64,000 bases of DNA from an uncultured Bacteroidales bacterium (GTDB lineage: Bacteria; Bacteroidota; Bacteroidia; Bacteroidales; Muribaculaceae). This document shows, piece by piece, positions 8,809 through 18,908 of this stretch; position 1 is the stretch's first letter; every line of letters starts with the position of its first letter. Position numbers and translations under genes: made by a program. The stretch covers positions 57,661 through 121,660 of the forward strand of contig CANPDU010000004.1 of NCBI GenBank assembly GCA_947573135.1, read 5' to 3'. Below the pieces are notes generated by a model. That model did not search any database. It saw only the letters and a list, made by a program, of their open reading frames with translations, and was not told the DNA's origin.

Positions 8809-11379
8809 TTAGTTCTTAACTGCCTCCTCGGCTTTCTCTATCTCAGTTACAATCCGCGTCACAATCTTGTCTGACTCTTTGTCATAAGAGACTTCGACAG
8901 TGTTGCCCGGCATCATCGACGCGGTGATTATAAGTTCGGCGAGTTCGTCTTCGAGATATTTCTGGATCGCACGCTTCAGCGGACGTGCTCCGAACTGCAC
9001 GTCATATCCTTTTTCTGCGATGAAAGCCTTGGCTTCGTCAGAAAGGCGCAGTTTATAGCCGAGAGCTTCGAGACGGCTTGTGAAACCTGCAAGCTCGATA
9101 TCGATGATTTTGTAGATAGCATCCTTGTCAAGCTGGTCAAACATTATGATATCGTCGATACGGTTAAGGAATTCGGGCGAGAAAGCTTTATTGAGCGCTT
9201 TCTGCAAAACGCCGTGGGTAAATTCCTTGCTGATCTCTTTTGTCGTGAAGCCTACACCTGATCCGAAATCCTTGAGCTGACGCGTACCTATATTAGATGT
9301 CATTATGATTATCGTATTTTTGAAATCGATTCTTCGGCCGAGACTGTCGGTGAGCCGTCCTTCGTCCATTACCTGAAGCAACAGATTGAATGCGTCGGGA
9401 TGGGCTTTCTCGATTTCATCGAGGAGAACGACAGAGTAGGGATGACGGCGCACTTTCTCTGTCAGCTGGCCGCCTTCCTCATATCCGACATAGCCCGGAG
9501 GCGCTCCGACGAGACGCGACACAGTGAATTTTTCCATATATTCGCTCATGTCGATGCGGATCAGCGTGTCGGCCGAGTCAAAAAGGTATTCAGCGAGTTT
9601 CTTTGCTAGATGAGTCTTTCCGACACCGGTCGGCCCGAGGAACATGAATGTGCCGATCGGTTTATTGGGATCTTTAAGACCGATACGGTTGCGGTGGATG
9701 GCCTTGACTATTTTTGCGACCGCCTCGTCCTGACCGATTATAGCTCGTTTGAGAGTCGGAGCCATTTCGAGAAGACGCGCGCCTTCGGCTTGTGCGATAC
9801 GCTGCACCGGCACGCCTGTCATCATCGCAACGACTTCTGCAATCTGGTCTTCGTCGACAGTCTGACGGTGAGCTGCGAGATCTTTTTCCCACGCGGCCGT
9901 CAGTTCGTCAAGCTTGACGCTGAGTTCCTGAGCCTTGTTGCGCCACTCCGCGGCGGCATTGTAGTTCGATGCTCGGGCAGCCTCCTGTTTGCGGCGCTGG
10001 GCATCATCGATCTCACGTTCGAGTTTGTCGATTTCTTCAGGCACAGCCACGTTGATGATATGGACTCTTGACCCGGCTTCGTCGAGAGCGTCGATGGCCT
10101 TGTCGGGGAAATTGCGGTCAGTGATATAGCGGTCGGTGAGTCTTACGCATGCGTCGAGAGCAGCGTCGGTGTAAGTGACGTTGTGGTGCGATTCGTACTG
10201 CGCCTTTATGTTGTCGAGTATCTGGCGTGTCTCCTCAGCTGTGGTCGGTTCGACCATCACTTTTTGGAAACGGCGTTCGAGAGCGCCGTCTTTTTCGATG
10301 TTTTTGCGGTACTCGTCAAGAGTAGTTGCGCCGATACACTGTACCTCGCCGCGGGCAAGAGCCGGTTTCAGCATGTTTGCAGCGTCCATAGAGCCCTGGG
10401 TGTTGCCGGCTCCGACGATTGTGTGGATCTCGTCGATGAAGAGGATCACATCGTGATTTTTCGACAGTTCATTGAGGATAGCTTTGATGCGTTCCTCGAA
10501 TTCACCTCGGTATTTCGTCCCGGCTACGATCGCGGCCATGTCGAGCGACACGACGCGTTTGTCAGTCAGAATACGCGGCACCTGACGTTTGACAATCCTC
10601 AGTGCCAGACCTTCGACGATCGCCGATTTACCCACGCCGGGCTCGCCGATCAGCACCGGATTGTTTTTCTTGCGCCGGCTGAGTATCTGAGCCAGACGTT
10701 CGATTTCGGTCTCTCGGCCAACGACAGGATCGAGCGCGCCTTCGGCGGCAGCACGTGTCATGTCGTGGCCGAATTTGTCGAGCACGGGAGTGTCGGTCGC
10801 ACCGCGGGCACGTTTGTTCTTAGGTTGCGACGACTGAGCCGGGCCGGTCTGTGACTGCGGCCGGTCTGACGGCTTCTGAATTTCTTCATCATCGTCATCG
10901 CTGATAAAATCCGATCCGGCGGTAGGTTCGGACGCGATATCGCCGGCAAGACTGTAAAGCTTGTCATAAGTCACTCCGGCATTGAGAAATGGCTGCATAT
11001 ATTTCATGTTTCGTACTTCATAATTGTGGAAAAGCGCCAGCAGAATGTGAACCGTGTCGACAGGCTGGGTTTTGAGCAGACGCGCCTCAAGCACACTCAG
11101 CTTGACTATGCGGTTGGTAAGATCGCTGACGCTCAGTTCTTTGATCGGTCCGGTAGATTCGTTGAACAGATATTCGTCGAGCTGTTGTTTCAGTTCGTAG
11201 GCCGAAGCCGAGCTCGACGCTTTTTCTATGAGGCGGCTTGGCGCACTTTCGATGTCAGAGAGCATGGCGGCCAGCAGATGAGCCGGGCTTATGCTGCTGT
11301 TGTTGTGGCGAAGCGCTTCTTTTTTACTGCGTTCGAGCAGTCGTTGTATATCGCTTGAAAAGTTGTTGTCCATCATCAA
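8809..11379 (-). CDS. clpC: ATP-dependent Clp protease ATP-binding subunit, ClpC/ClpA-like AAA+ chaperone
   Basis: Clp N domain, GEPGVGKS and GPTGVGKT Walker motifs, full length 856 aa. Confidence 0.92.
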   Translation of the reverse strand: MMMDNNFSSDIQRLLERSKKEALRHNNSSISPAHLLAAMLSDIESAPSRLIEKASSSASAYELKQQLDEYLFNESTGPIKELSVSDLTNRIVKLSVLEARLLKTQPVDTVHILLALFHNYEVRNMKYMQPFLNAGVTYDKLYSLAGDIASEPTAGSDFISDDDDEEIQKPSDRPQSQTGPAQSSQPKNKRARGATDTPVLDKFGHDMTRAAAEGALDPVVGRETEIERLAQILSRRKKNNPVLIGEPGVGKSAIVEGLALRIVKRQVPRILTDKRVVSLDMAAIVAGTKYRGEFEERIKAILNELSKNHDVILFIDEIHTIVGAGNTQGSMDAANMLKPALARGEVQCIGATTLDEYRKNIEKDGALERRFQKVMVEPTTAEETRQILDNIKAQYESHHNVTYTDAALDACVRLTDRYITDRNFPDKAIDALDEAGSRVHIINVAVPEEIDKLEREIDDAQRRKQEAARASNYNAAAEWRNKAQELSVKLDELTAAWEKDLAAHRQTVDEDQIAEVVAMMTGVPVQRIAQAEGARLLEMAPTLKRAIIGQDEAVAKIVKAIHRNRIGLKDPNKPIGTFMFLGPTGVGKTHLAKKLAEYLFDSADTLIRIDMSEYMEKFTVSRLVGAPPGYVGYEEGGQLTEKVRRHPYSVVLLDEIEKAHPDAFNLLLQVMDEGRLTDSLGRRIDFKNTIIIMTSNIGTRQLKDFGSGVGFTTKEISKEFTHGVLQKALNKAFSPEFLNRIDDIIMFDQLDKDAIYKIIDIELAGFTSRLEALGYKLRLSDEAKAFIAEKGYDVQFGARPLKRAIQKYLEDELAELIITASMMPGNTVEVSYDKESDKIVTRIVTEIEKAEEAVKN

Positions 11380-11564
11380 AAAATCAATTGGTTAGAATGA
11401 GACATTCATTTTAAGCATATGTGCAATAACTGTGCCAAGAATTGTCAATAGGCTAAACCATATACATAATTAAAACAAAATTATCATTTTTTGTTCAGAA
11501 TTCAGCAGAATAATCAATAAAAATATTTTCTCCTGAGTCACTTCAGTGAGTCCGTATGTAGCTA

Positions 11565-11595
11565 CTTGTTTATCGGAAAATTATTGCTACCTTTG
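11565..11595 (+). promoter_or_regulatory. Bacteroidetes-type promoter, (C)TTG-N19-TACCTTTG
   Basis: CTTG 11565-11568, 19-nt gap, TACCTTTG 11588-11595. Confidence 0.7.
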
Positions 11596-11599
11596 CGAT

Positions 11600-11887
11600 T
11601 GCGATCGTCTGAGAGTCTTTTGTGACTGACGGCGTATTGCAAATTAATAGATAAAGGCGTTTGTCAACGCTTGATTCATTCGGATCTGAAACTTCGCAAC
11701 TTTCAATTGCCATCGATGGATCATGCAACGATAGACGTCCGTGTTATGTATATATCCGTTTTCAGACATATCTGCTTGCGGTATACATACATGCGTGGAC
11801 TTCAGCGTTGCTCGATTTTGATGGTAGGGCAATGCGAAGGCCTCAGATCCCAAATCGGGCAGCGATAAGGTTTCCACGCATTTTTTT
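11600..11887 (+). ncRNA. Candidate structured RNA / leader with terminator-like 3' end
   Basis: Hairpins 11606-11631, 11655-11672, 11745-11789 and multibranch domain 11791-11881 (ATGCGTGG/CCACGCAT) followed by T7. Confidence 0.5.
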
Positions 11888-11942
11888 ATTTTTGCTCAAA
11901 CCGGAAACTGCGAGCATAAGTTTTTATAACGTAACACGGATA

Positions 11943-13373
11943 ATGTTCTTTAATTCTATTGAATATCTGTTATTCTTTCCGATAGTTTTTCTTCTGTATT
12001 GGTTCGTATTCCGATCGATAAAAGGCAAAAATATTTTTATTGTCTTTGCAAGCTATGTCTTCTACGGCTGGTAGTCCTGTAAATTTTTGATACTTATCTT
12101 TATCACAACTATGCTTAGTTGGGTCTGCGGTTTGATGATTGGAAGATCTGACATACGGAAGCGACGCATGATGTGGCTTTCGCTGAATATTATAGTTAAT
12201 GCCGGCATACTCATAATCTACAAATATTTCAATTTTTTTGCCGATAATTTTGCGGTGATGCTGGGTAAGATCGGCTTCGAGGTTGATATGGTGACGCTGA
12301 ATCTCGTTTTGCCGGTCGGGATATCGTTCTATACTTTTCAGGCGATAAGCTATACACTCGATGTCTATCGACGCACTATCAGGCCGGAATATGATATAGC
12401 GGCATTCTTTGCTTTTATAAGTTTTTTCCCTCAGCTTGTAGCAGGTCCTATCGAAAGAGCCGGCAATCTTTTGCCTCAGTTTAACCGGAACCGCAAATTT
12501 GTCTATGAAACAGGTGTCGATGGGCTGAAGCTTATATTATGGGGATTGTTTAAAAAAGTATTTCTGGCAGATAACTGTGCAAGAATTGCAGATCTGATTT
12601 TCGGCAATTATGCAGCTGAAGGAAGTCTTAATCTCTGGTGGGGCGCCGTTGCTTTTTCTTTCCAGATTTATGGAGATTTCTCCGGCTATTCAGACATGGC
12701 TAAGGGTTCTGCGAAGCTGTTGGGTATAGATTTGACGCAGAATTTCAACAAACCATATGCTGCTACAAGTATATCGGATTTTTGGCGTAAATGGCATATT
12801 TCATTGCAGTCATGGCTTAGAGACTATGTCTATATTCCTCTTGGAGGGTCTCGAAAAAGCAAGGCAAAGACAATAACTAATACAGTGACAGTGTTTATGT
12901 TTAGCGGTCTATGGCATGGCGCTGCGTGGCCTTATATCGCATGGGGCGGATATCATGCAGCTCTACTGATTCCAGGGATATTGATGAAGGGAAAAAATAC
13001 GGACACTATACATATTTCTGCAAAAGTCAGACCGTTTAGCACAAGTGTAGCGATGGCTTTTACGTTCTTGCTCGTATGTGTTGGCTGGGTCATATTCAGA
13101 TCGCAGACAATCGACGATGCTTGTCTGTATATTAAAGGTATGTTTGACGGCTTTTCATATACCGGCAACTTTAAGGGTCGAGTCTCGCTTCTGGCTATTA
13201 TGATACTTATAGTCGGGGAATGTATAAGTAAAAAAAATCATCACCCGTTCGATTTCAGATTTTCCGGAGTTTTAAATTGTCGTGCGGTCAGGTGGTTTGT
13301 TTATATTACCTTTTCCCTGATTATAATATTGTTTTCGGGAGATGCTGCAGAGTTTATTTATTTCCAATTTTAA
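11943..13373 (+). pseudogene. MBOAT-family O-acyltransferase (AlgI/DltB-like) interrupted by in-frame TAG at 12072-12074
   Basis: MFFNSIEYLLFFPIVFLLYWFVF...YGW[TAG]SCKFLILIF... same frame downstream; DFWRKWHISLQSWLRDYVYIPLGG and LWHGAAW intact. Confidence 0.8.
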
Positions 13374-13397
13374 ATATAAAACAAGTCGATTATAATT

Positions 13398-14303
13398 ATG
13401 AAGTTGTTTTTAAAAAGAGTAGGCTTGTTCATCATATGTCTTCTTATTGCCGGATATGTTGTCGAGAAAGTGCTTGAACAAGTACCATCCGTTTATTACG
13501 ACAAATATGATTATATTGTCAGTCATCTTGATGATATAAAAATATTGGCGTTGGGGCATTCTCACATAGCCGATGGCGTGAACATGATTGCTCTTAATGA
13601 CAGTGGATATAATGCTGCGATCCCAGGACGACATATATATTACGATATGTGTATAGTTGAAGAATTTGCTCCTCAAATGAATAATCTTAAGATTGTGATT
13701 TTACCTTTGGGGTATAATTTCCAGTACAGTAAGTTTCATGATGTGCGACAAAAAACTGCTATGAGAAAGTCTTTTGGATACATATGGCCTGAGGATAACA
13801 AATTTATACCTGCGTTGGATATTATCGGAGGTGGAGAAACTCTTTGGAGATTATTCAAAAATCAAAATGAAATGCAGAGTTTAGATTCGCTTGGGCATCA
13901 GCATTTAAAAAAAACTGATCGTCCAGCTCTGTGGAATCGGTCAGAACCGAGAGTCCCATCCAACCTTAAGTGTGATCTTAAAAATAGGGATACCTATATC
14001 CAATATTATAAAAGGATTGCCAAGACGTGTTTGAAATCGAAATTAAGACTTATCATCATTACCATGCCTGCCTGGCATGAATATTATGAAAAAACAACAC
14101 CAGACGGTATAGCTGATCTTTATAATATTGTCGATTCTATCCGCAAGGTCAATCCCGACGTTGAGTACTACAATATGATCGATGATCGGCGTTTTGTTAC
14201 AGATGATTTTTTCGACGCATCTCATTTAAATGAAGACGGTGCGTTAAAATTTACAGATATATTAAAAAACGAAATACTTCCGGTCGGGAGTTTTTCCCGT
14301 TGA
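13398..14303 (+). CDS. SGNH-like/DltD-like membrane-anchored protein, partner of MBOAT
   Basis: N-terminal TM, ALGHSHIADG block, C-terminal DASHLNEDG (D-x-x-H) motif. Confidence 0.65.
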   Translation: MKLFLKRVGLFIICLLIAGYVVEKVLEQVPSVYYDKYDYIVSHLDDIKILALGHSHIADGVNMIALNDSGYNAAIPGRHIYYDMCIVEEFAPQMNNLKIVILPLGYNFQYSKFHDVRQKTAMRKSFGYIWPEDNKFIPALDIIGGGETLWRLFKNQNEMQSLDSLGHQHLKKTDRPALWNRSEPRVPSNLKCDLKNRDTYIQYYKRIAKTCLKSKLRLIIITMPAWHEYYEKTTPDGIADLYNIVDSIRKVNPDVEYYNMIDDRRFVTDDFFDASHLNEDGALKFTDILKNEILPVGSFSR

Positions 14304-14444
14304 ACGCCTGCAAAAGCACTCGGTTTACTCATAAAACCGTATGATTTGCGTCTGCATTTCTTGTATGCAAATGTTAAAGTCAAAAAAATCTTATTTTTTA
14401 GATGGCTTTATATCAGCGTGATGCAGTGTTAATAAAACCCAAAT

Positions 14445-14463
14445 AGACCAAGTGGTCTTTTTT
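14445..14463 (+). terminator. Short intrinsic terminator
   Basis: AGACC-AAGT-GGTCT followed by T-run. Confidence 0.5.
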
Positions 14464-14545
14464 GCTAAAAATCGGACGCTTTTGCTCTATAACTTTGCCG
14501 GTACAAAATTTAATTCAAAAATTTAACCCCGACATTACAAAAGTT

Positions 14546-15256
14546 ATGGAACACAAGTTTATCTCATCCAAAAAGTTTTTCAGCGCGGTCAAGAAGGCCG
14601 TGAGTCTCTACAAGAACATCTGGCGCGAAGGCACGACCTGCCTGATCCACGGTCCGCGCACTGCCGACAAGACCGCCAAGGCCTATGATATCGCCGTCAG
14701 CCTCGCCAATTCAGGCCGCGAAGTGCTCTATGTCAACGCCGAAGGTATTATCGACCAGCGCGGCGCTGCCGAAAAGGGCGCCGACAATCTCTATGTATTC
14801 ACACCCGAATATTCGTCGCCCGACGACAAGACCGACTATGCCGACCTCGTTTTCGAGGCCATCGAGCAGGCAGTAGCCACGACGTCGATCCGCACATTCG
14901 TGATCGACTCTGTGAGCCGCATCGCCGCATTGTCGTTCGGCCGCAACGCCTCTCCGGCCTACATCATGAAGCGTCTTGTTGCTCTTCAGGTCAAGTGCAA
15001 GCTGTCAGTTCTTGCCGTGGCCCACGACTCGACCAAAAGCGTCAATAATGCCCTCGTCGCTCTCGCTGCCTCAGAGATCACCGAAAACTCTGAGTCCTCA
15101 GAGATCTCAGAGATCTCCAAGCCCGCTGAGCCATCAGAAAAATCAGAGCCCGCTGATCTCATCAACAATATCCCGATCCCGGCGATGACACGCCAGCAGC
15201 GGCGCGCCCTCGAACGCCGCGCCGCCAAAGAACAGCGCCGCAAAGTACGCATTTGA
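14546..15256 (+). CDS. Orphan RecA-superfamily-like protein with degenerate Walker A, Ser/Glu-rich linker and basic tail
   Basis: CLIHGPRTADKTAKAYDIA (GxxxxGKT with G to D), IRTFVIDSVSRI Walker-B-like, tail MTRQQRRALERRAAKEQRRKVRI. Confidence 0.6.
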   Translation: MEHKFISSKKFFSAVKKAVSLYKNIWREGTTCLIHGPRTADKTAKAYDIAVSLANSGREVLYVNAEGIIDQRGAAEKGADNLYVFTPEYSSPDDKTDYADLVFEAIEQAVATTSIRTFVIDSVSRIAALSFGRNASPAYIMKRLVALQVKCKLSVLAVAHDSTKSVNNALVALAASEITENSESSEISEISKPAEPSEKSEPADLINNIPIPAMTRQQRRALERRAAKEQRRKVRI

Positions 15257-15312
15257 TGTGGTACAGAATCATATGACATTTCGCCTGTTGAAGTCATAAA
15301 ACTTTCGGGGTG

Positions 15313-15344
15313 TTTGCACGGTTGAGGGGAAATGTTTAATTTTG
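15313..15344 (+). promoter_or_regulatory. Promoter of panCD: TTTG-N20-TAATTTTG
   Basis: TTTG 15313-15316, TAATTTTG 15337-15344. Confidence 0.8.
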
Positions 15345-15356
15345 CACCTTGATTAT

Positions 15357-15374
15357 AAAGGGCTGTTGCCCTTT
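15357..15374 (+). promoter_or_regulatory. 5'-UTR hairpin ahead of panC
   Basis: AAAGGGC-TGTT-GCCCTTT. Confidence 0.65.
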
Positions 15375-15403
15375 GTAGATAAAAAGTTTTGAAACAGACA
15401 GAA

Positions 15404-16246
15404 ATGAATGTCATAAGAACAGTCAGCGAATTGCGCCAAGCTGTAGCCGACGCAAAAGCCAAAGGTTTGACAGTGGGACTCGTGCCCACAATGGGTGCAC
15501 TTCATGCAGGCCATTTATCACTTATTGACCGTGCCCGTCGTGAATGCGGTTTTGTGGTTGTCAGTGATTTTGTTAATCCGACACAATTCAATAATAAAGA
15601 GGACCTTATCACATATCCGCGCACAGAGGCAGCCGATTGTGAGAAAATGGACAACGCCGGTGTCGACGTAGCCTTTATCCCTTCCGTTGAAGAGATTTAC
15701 CCTGAGCCTGACACTCGTGTGTTCGATCTTGGACCTGTTGCCGAAGTCATGGAAGGCGCCATGCGACCCGGCCATTTCAACGGTGTGGCTCAGATTGTGA
15801 GCAAATTGTTTTCGATTGTAGAGCCTGATAAGGCATATTTCGGCGAGAAAGATTTTCAGCAGATAGCCGTTATCCGACGTATGGTCGAACTCGAAGGTTT
15901 TAAACTCGAGATAGTCGACTGTCCGATACTTCGCGAGGCTGACGGTCTGGCAATGAGTTCGCGCAATGTTCGTCTTGACGCAGAGCACCGCAGACTCGCT
16001 CCCGAAATCCACCGTGCGCTTCAGGAGTCGGTCGACTATGCTTCGACTCACACTGTAGGTGAGACAGAGCGTTTTGTGACAGACCGCATCAATTCGACCG
16101 GTGATCTCGAAACAGAATACTATCAGATCGTCGATGCGCTCACGATGCAGCCCGTCGATAAAGGTGTCAGTCCGGCCAAAGGAATGGTAGGATGTGTTAC
16201 GGTATACTGCGGAGGCGTCAGACTCATTGATAATATAAAATACTGA
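15404..16246 (+). CDS. panC: Pantothenate synthetase
   Basis: VPTMGALHAGHLSLI, FVNPTQF, PGHFNGVAQIVSKLF, MSSRNVRL. Confidence 0.97.
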   Translation: MNVIRTVSELRQAVADAKAKGLTVGLVPTMGALHAGHLSLIDRARRECGFVVVSDFVNPTQFNNKEDLITYPRTEAADCEKMDNAGVDVAFIPSVEEIYPEPDTRVFDLGPVAEVMEGAMRPGHFNGVAQIVSKLFSIVEPDKAYFGEKDFQQIAVIRRMVELEGFKLEIVDCPILREADGLAMSSRNVRLDAEHRRLAPEIHRALQESVDYASTHTVGETERFVTDRINSTGDLETEYYQIVDALTMQPVDKGVSPAKGMVGCVTVYCGGVRLIDNIKY

Positions 16247-16263
16247 TATAATCAGCTCGAGCT

Positions 16264-16617
16264 ATGAATATAGAAGTCCTGAAATCAAAGATCCACCGTG
16301 TGACTGTCACAGAGGCATGTCTTGACTATATCGGCAGTATTACGATTGACGAGGATCTCATGGACGCAGCCGGGATCATCGCCGGCGAGCGCGTCTATAT
16401 AGTCAACAATAACAACGGCGCGCGTCTTGACACATATACTATTCCGGGCGAACGCGGCAGCGGTGTTGTCTGTCTCAACGGAGCGGCAGCCCGGCTGGTG
16501 CAGCCCGGCGATGTGGTGATCATCATGAGCTATGCGTCAATGCCGATTGAGGAAGCCCGCTTGTTTAAGCCTGCAGTTGTGTTCCCCGACACAGCGACAA
16601 ACCGTCTTGTAAAATAA
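16264..16617 (+). CDS. panD: Aspartate 1-decarboxylase
   Basis: [23 protein letters not shown] with Gly-Ser self-cleavage site. Confidence 0.96.
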   Translation: MNIEVLKSKIHRVTVTEACLDYIGSITIDEDLMDAAGIIAGERVYIVNNNNGARLDTYTIPGERGSGVVCLNGAAARLVQPGDVVIIMSYASMPIEEARLFKPAVVFPDTATNRLVK

Positions 16618-16659
16618 GTTTGAATATTTAAACCCCACTCAGATATACCGATAACCATC

Positions 16660-17997
16660 ATGTTTGAAAATCTTAGCGACAGATTAGAGAGAAGTTTCAA
16701 GTTACTTAAAGGCCAGGGCAAGATCACAGAGATAAACGTTGCCGAAACGCTTAAAGACGTGCGCCGCGCGCTTGTCGACGCCGACGTAAACTATAAAGTG
16801 GCGAAAACTTTCACCGACACGGTCAAGCAGAAGGCTATCGGTCAGAACGTCATCAACGCCATTAAGCCGAGTGAGCTTATGGTTAAGATTGTTCATGATG
16901 AACTGACTTTGTTGATGGGCGGCGATGTCGCTCCGCTCAATCTGTCGGGCAAACCGGCTATAATCCTTATGTCGGGTCTGCAGGGTTCCGGCAAAACCAC
17001 TTTCTCGGGCAAACTTGCCAAGAAGCTCAAGAGTGAGAAGGGGATGCGTCCGCTGCTCGTAGCGTGCGACGTATACCGTCCTGCAGCTATCGACCAGCTC
17101 AAGGTTCTCGGTGAGTCAATAAATGTGCCCGTTTTCACGGAAGAAGGCAGTAAAGATCCCGTCGCGATTGCCCGTCATGCCATCGAATTTGCAAAAAACA
17201 ACAGCCACGATCTGGTGATCGTCGATACCGCCGGCCGTCTGGCAGTCGATGAGCAGATGATGGACGAGATCGAGGCTATCAAGAATGCAATCCGGCCGAC
17301 GGAAACGCTGTTTGTTGTCGATGCTATGACTGGTCAGGACGCTGTCAACACGGCCAAGACTTTCAATGACCGTCTGGATTTCGGAGGTGTGATCCTGACA
17401 AAACTCGACGGTGATACCAGAGGCGGTGCCGCGCTTTCGATCCGCAGTGTTGTCGACAAGCCTATCAAGTTTGTCGGAACTGGCGAGAGTCTCGACGGCA
17501 TCGATGCGTTCTATCCCTCGCGTATGGCTGACCGTATTCTCGGTATGGGCGACATCGTCTCTCTTGTCGAAAAAGCCCAGCAGCAGTATGACGAAAAAGA
17601 AGCTGAAGAGATTGCCGCCAAGCTGCGGAAAAATCAGTTTACGTTCAACGACTTCCTGAAACAGATCCAGCAGATCAAGAAGATGGGTAACATCAAGGAT
17701 CTGGCTTCGATGATCCCCGGTGTCGGCAAAGCTATCCGTGATGTCGAGATTGACAATGACGCATTCAAAGGCATCGAGGCCATAATCATGTCGATGACTC
17801 CCTACGAGCGTGAGCATCCCGAAGTGATCAACGGCAGTCGACGCCAGCGTATCGCCAAAGGTTCGGGCACATCGGCTCAGGATGTCAACCGTCTCCTCAA
17901 GCAGTTTGACGATATGCGCAAGATGATGCGTGCTGCCACATCGATGCGCAACCCAATGAAAATGATGCAGCAGATACGCAAGGCAAAACGCCGTTAA
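16660..17997 (+). CDS. ffh: Signal recognition particle protein Ffh
   Basis: GLQGSGKTT, DTAGR, TKLDGDTRGGAALS, Met-rich M domain. Confidence 0.97.
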   Translation: MFENLSDRLERSFKLLKGQGKITEINVAETLKDVRRALVDADVNYKVAKTFTDTVKQKAIGQNVINAIKPSELMVKIVHDELTLLMGGDVAPLNLSGKPAIILMSGLQGSGKTTFSGKLAKKLKSEKGMRPLLVACDVYRPAAIDQLKVLGESINVPVFTEEGSKDPVAIARHAIEFAKNNSHDLVIVDTAGRLAVDEQMMDEIEAIKNAIRPTETLFVVDAMTGQDAVNTAKTFNDRLDFGGVILTKLDGDTRGGAALSIRSVVDKPIKFVGTGESLDGIDAFYPSRMADRILGMGDIVSLVEKAQQQYDEKEAEEIAAKLRKNQFTFNDFLKQIQQIKKMGNIKDLASMIPGVGKAIRDVEIDNDAFKGIEAIIMSMTPYEREHPEVINGSRRQRIAKGSGTSAQDVNRLLKQFDDMRKMMRAATSMRNPMKMMQQIRKAKRR

Positions 17998-18018
17998 CAA
18001 AATTATATATACACCAAC

Positions 18019-18900
18019 ATGCAACTAATCGACGGGAAAAAGACTTCAACAGAGATCAAGCAGGAAATCGCCGCTGAAGTGGCTGAAATGACAGCCGCAG
18101 GGATAAGACGTCCCCATCTGGCCGCAATACTTGTGGGGCACGACGGAGGCAGCGAGACATATGTCGCCAACAAGGTCAGATCATGCGCCGAATGCGGTTT
18201 CGAATCAACATTACTCCGCTTTGAAGACGATATAACCGAGACTCAGCTGCTCGACGAAGTGCGCAAGCTCAACAATGACGACAATGTCGACGGCTTTATC
18301 GTTCAGCTGCCGCTGCCCGGGCACATCAATGAGCAGCGTGTCATCGAGACCGTCGATCCCGATAAGGATGTCGACGGATTCCATCCCGTCAATGTCGGCC
18401 GCCTGTCTATCGGTCTGCCAGGTTTCAAGTCTGCCACTCCGGCCGGCATAATAGAACTGCTGCGACGTTACAACATCGACACACGCGGAAAGCATGTCGT
18501 CGTGATTGGCCGGAGCAATATCGTCGGCAAGCCTGTTGCCTCGCTGCTGATGCAGAAAGGCAATCCCGGTGATGCCACAGTCACTGTCTGCCACAGCCGC
18601 ACGGCTAATCTTGCCGAAATCACACGTCAGGCCGATATTATAATCGCAGCCCTCGGCAAACCCGGATTTGTCACCGCCGATATGGTCAAAGACGGTGCTA
18701 CGTTAATAGACGTCGGCACGACCAGAGTGCCCGACGCATCGCGCAAAAGCGGTTTCCGTCTTTGCGGCGACGTCGATTTTGAGAACGTCGCTCCGAAGTG
18801 TGCCTTCATTACCCCCGTGCCGGGTGGAGTAGGGCCTATGACAATTTGCAGTCTGATGCTCAATACTCTTCAGGCCGCCAAGCAGCGCCGTAACCGCTGA
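18019..18900 (+). CDS. folD: Methylenetetrahydrofolate dehydrogenase/cyclohydrolase
   Basis: [33 protein letters not shown]. Confidence 0.97.
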   Translation: MQLIDGKKTSTEIKQEIAAEVAEMTAAGIRRPHLAAILVGHDGGSETYVANKVRSCAECGFESTLLRFEDDITETQLLDEVRKLNNDDNVDGFIVQLPLPGHINEQRVIETVDPDKDVDGFHPVNVGRLSIGLPGFKSATPAGIIELLRRYNIDTRGKHVVVIGRSNIVGKPVASLLMQKGNPGDATVTVCHSRTANLAEITRQADIIIAALGKPGFVTADMVKDGATLIDVGTTRVPDASRKSGFRLCGDVDFENVAPKCAFITPVPGGVGPMTICSLMLNTLQAAKQRRNR

Positions 18901-18908
18901 TTGAAACC

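Noticed and set aside
10183-10854. 223-aa plus-strand ORF opposite clpC
   Set aside because: Antisense shadow ORF in GC-biased coding sequence
11661-11942. N-terminal extension of the MBOAT ORF and overlapping small ORFs through the leader
   Set aside because: MBOAT homology starts at MFFNSIEYLLFFP (11943); upstream reading lacks family features and crosses a structured, terminator-like region
15071-15160. CRISPR-like short repeats
   Set aside because: Repeats are codon-level low complexity inside a CDS with no spacers; no CRISPR array or cas gene seen in the window
17116-18024. 302-aa minus-strand ORF opposite ffh
   Set aside because: Antisense shadow ORF; ffh itself is unambiguous
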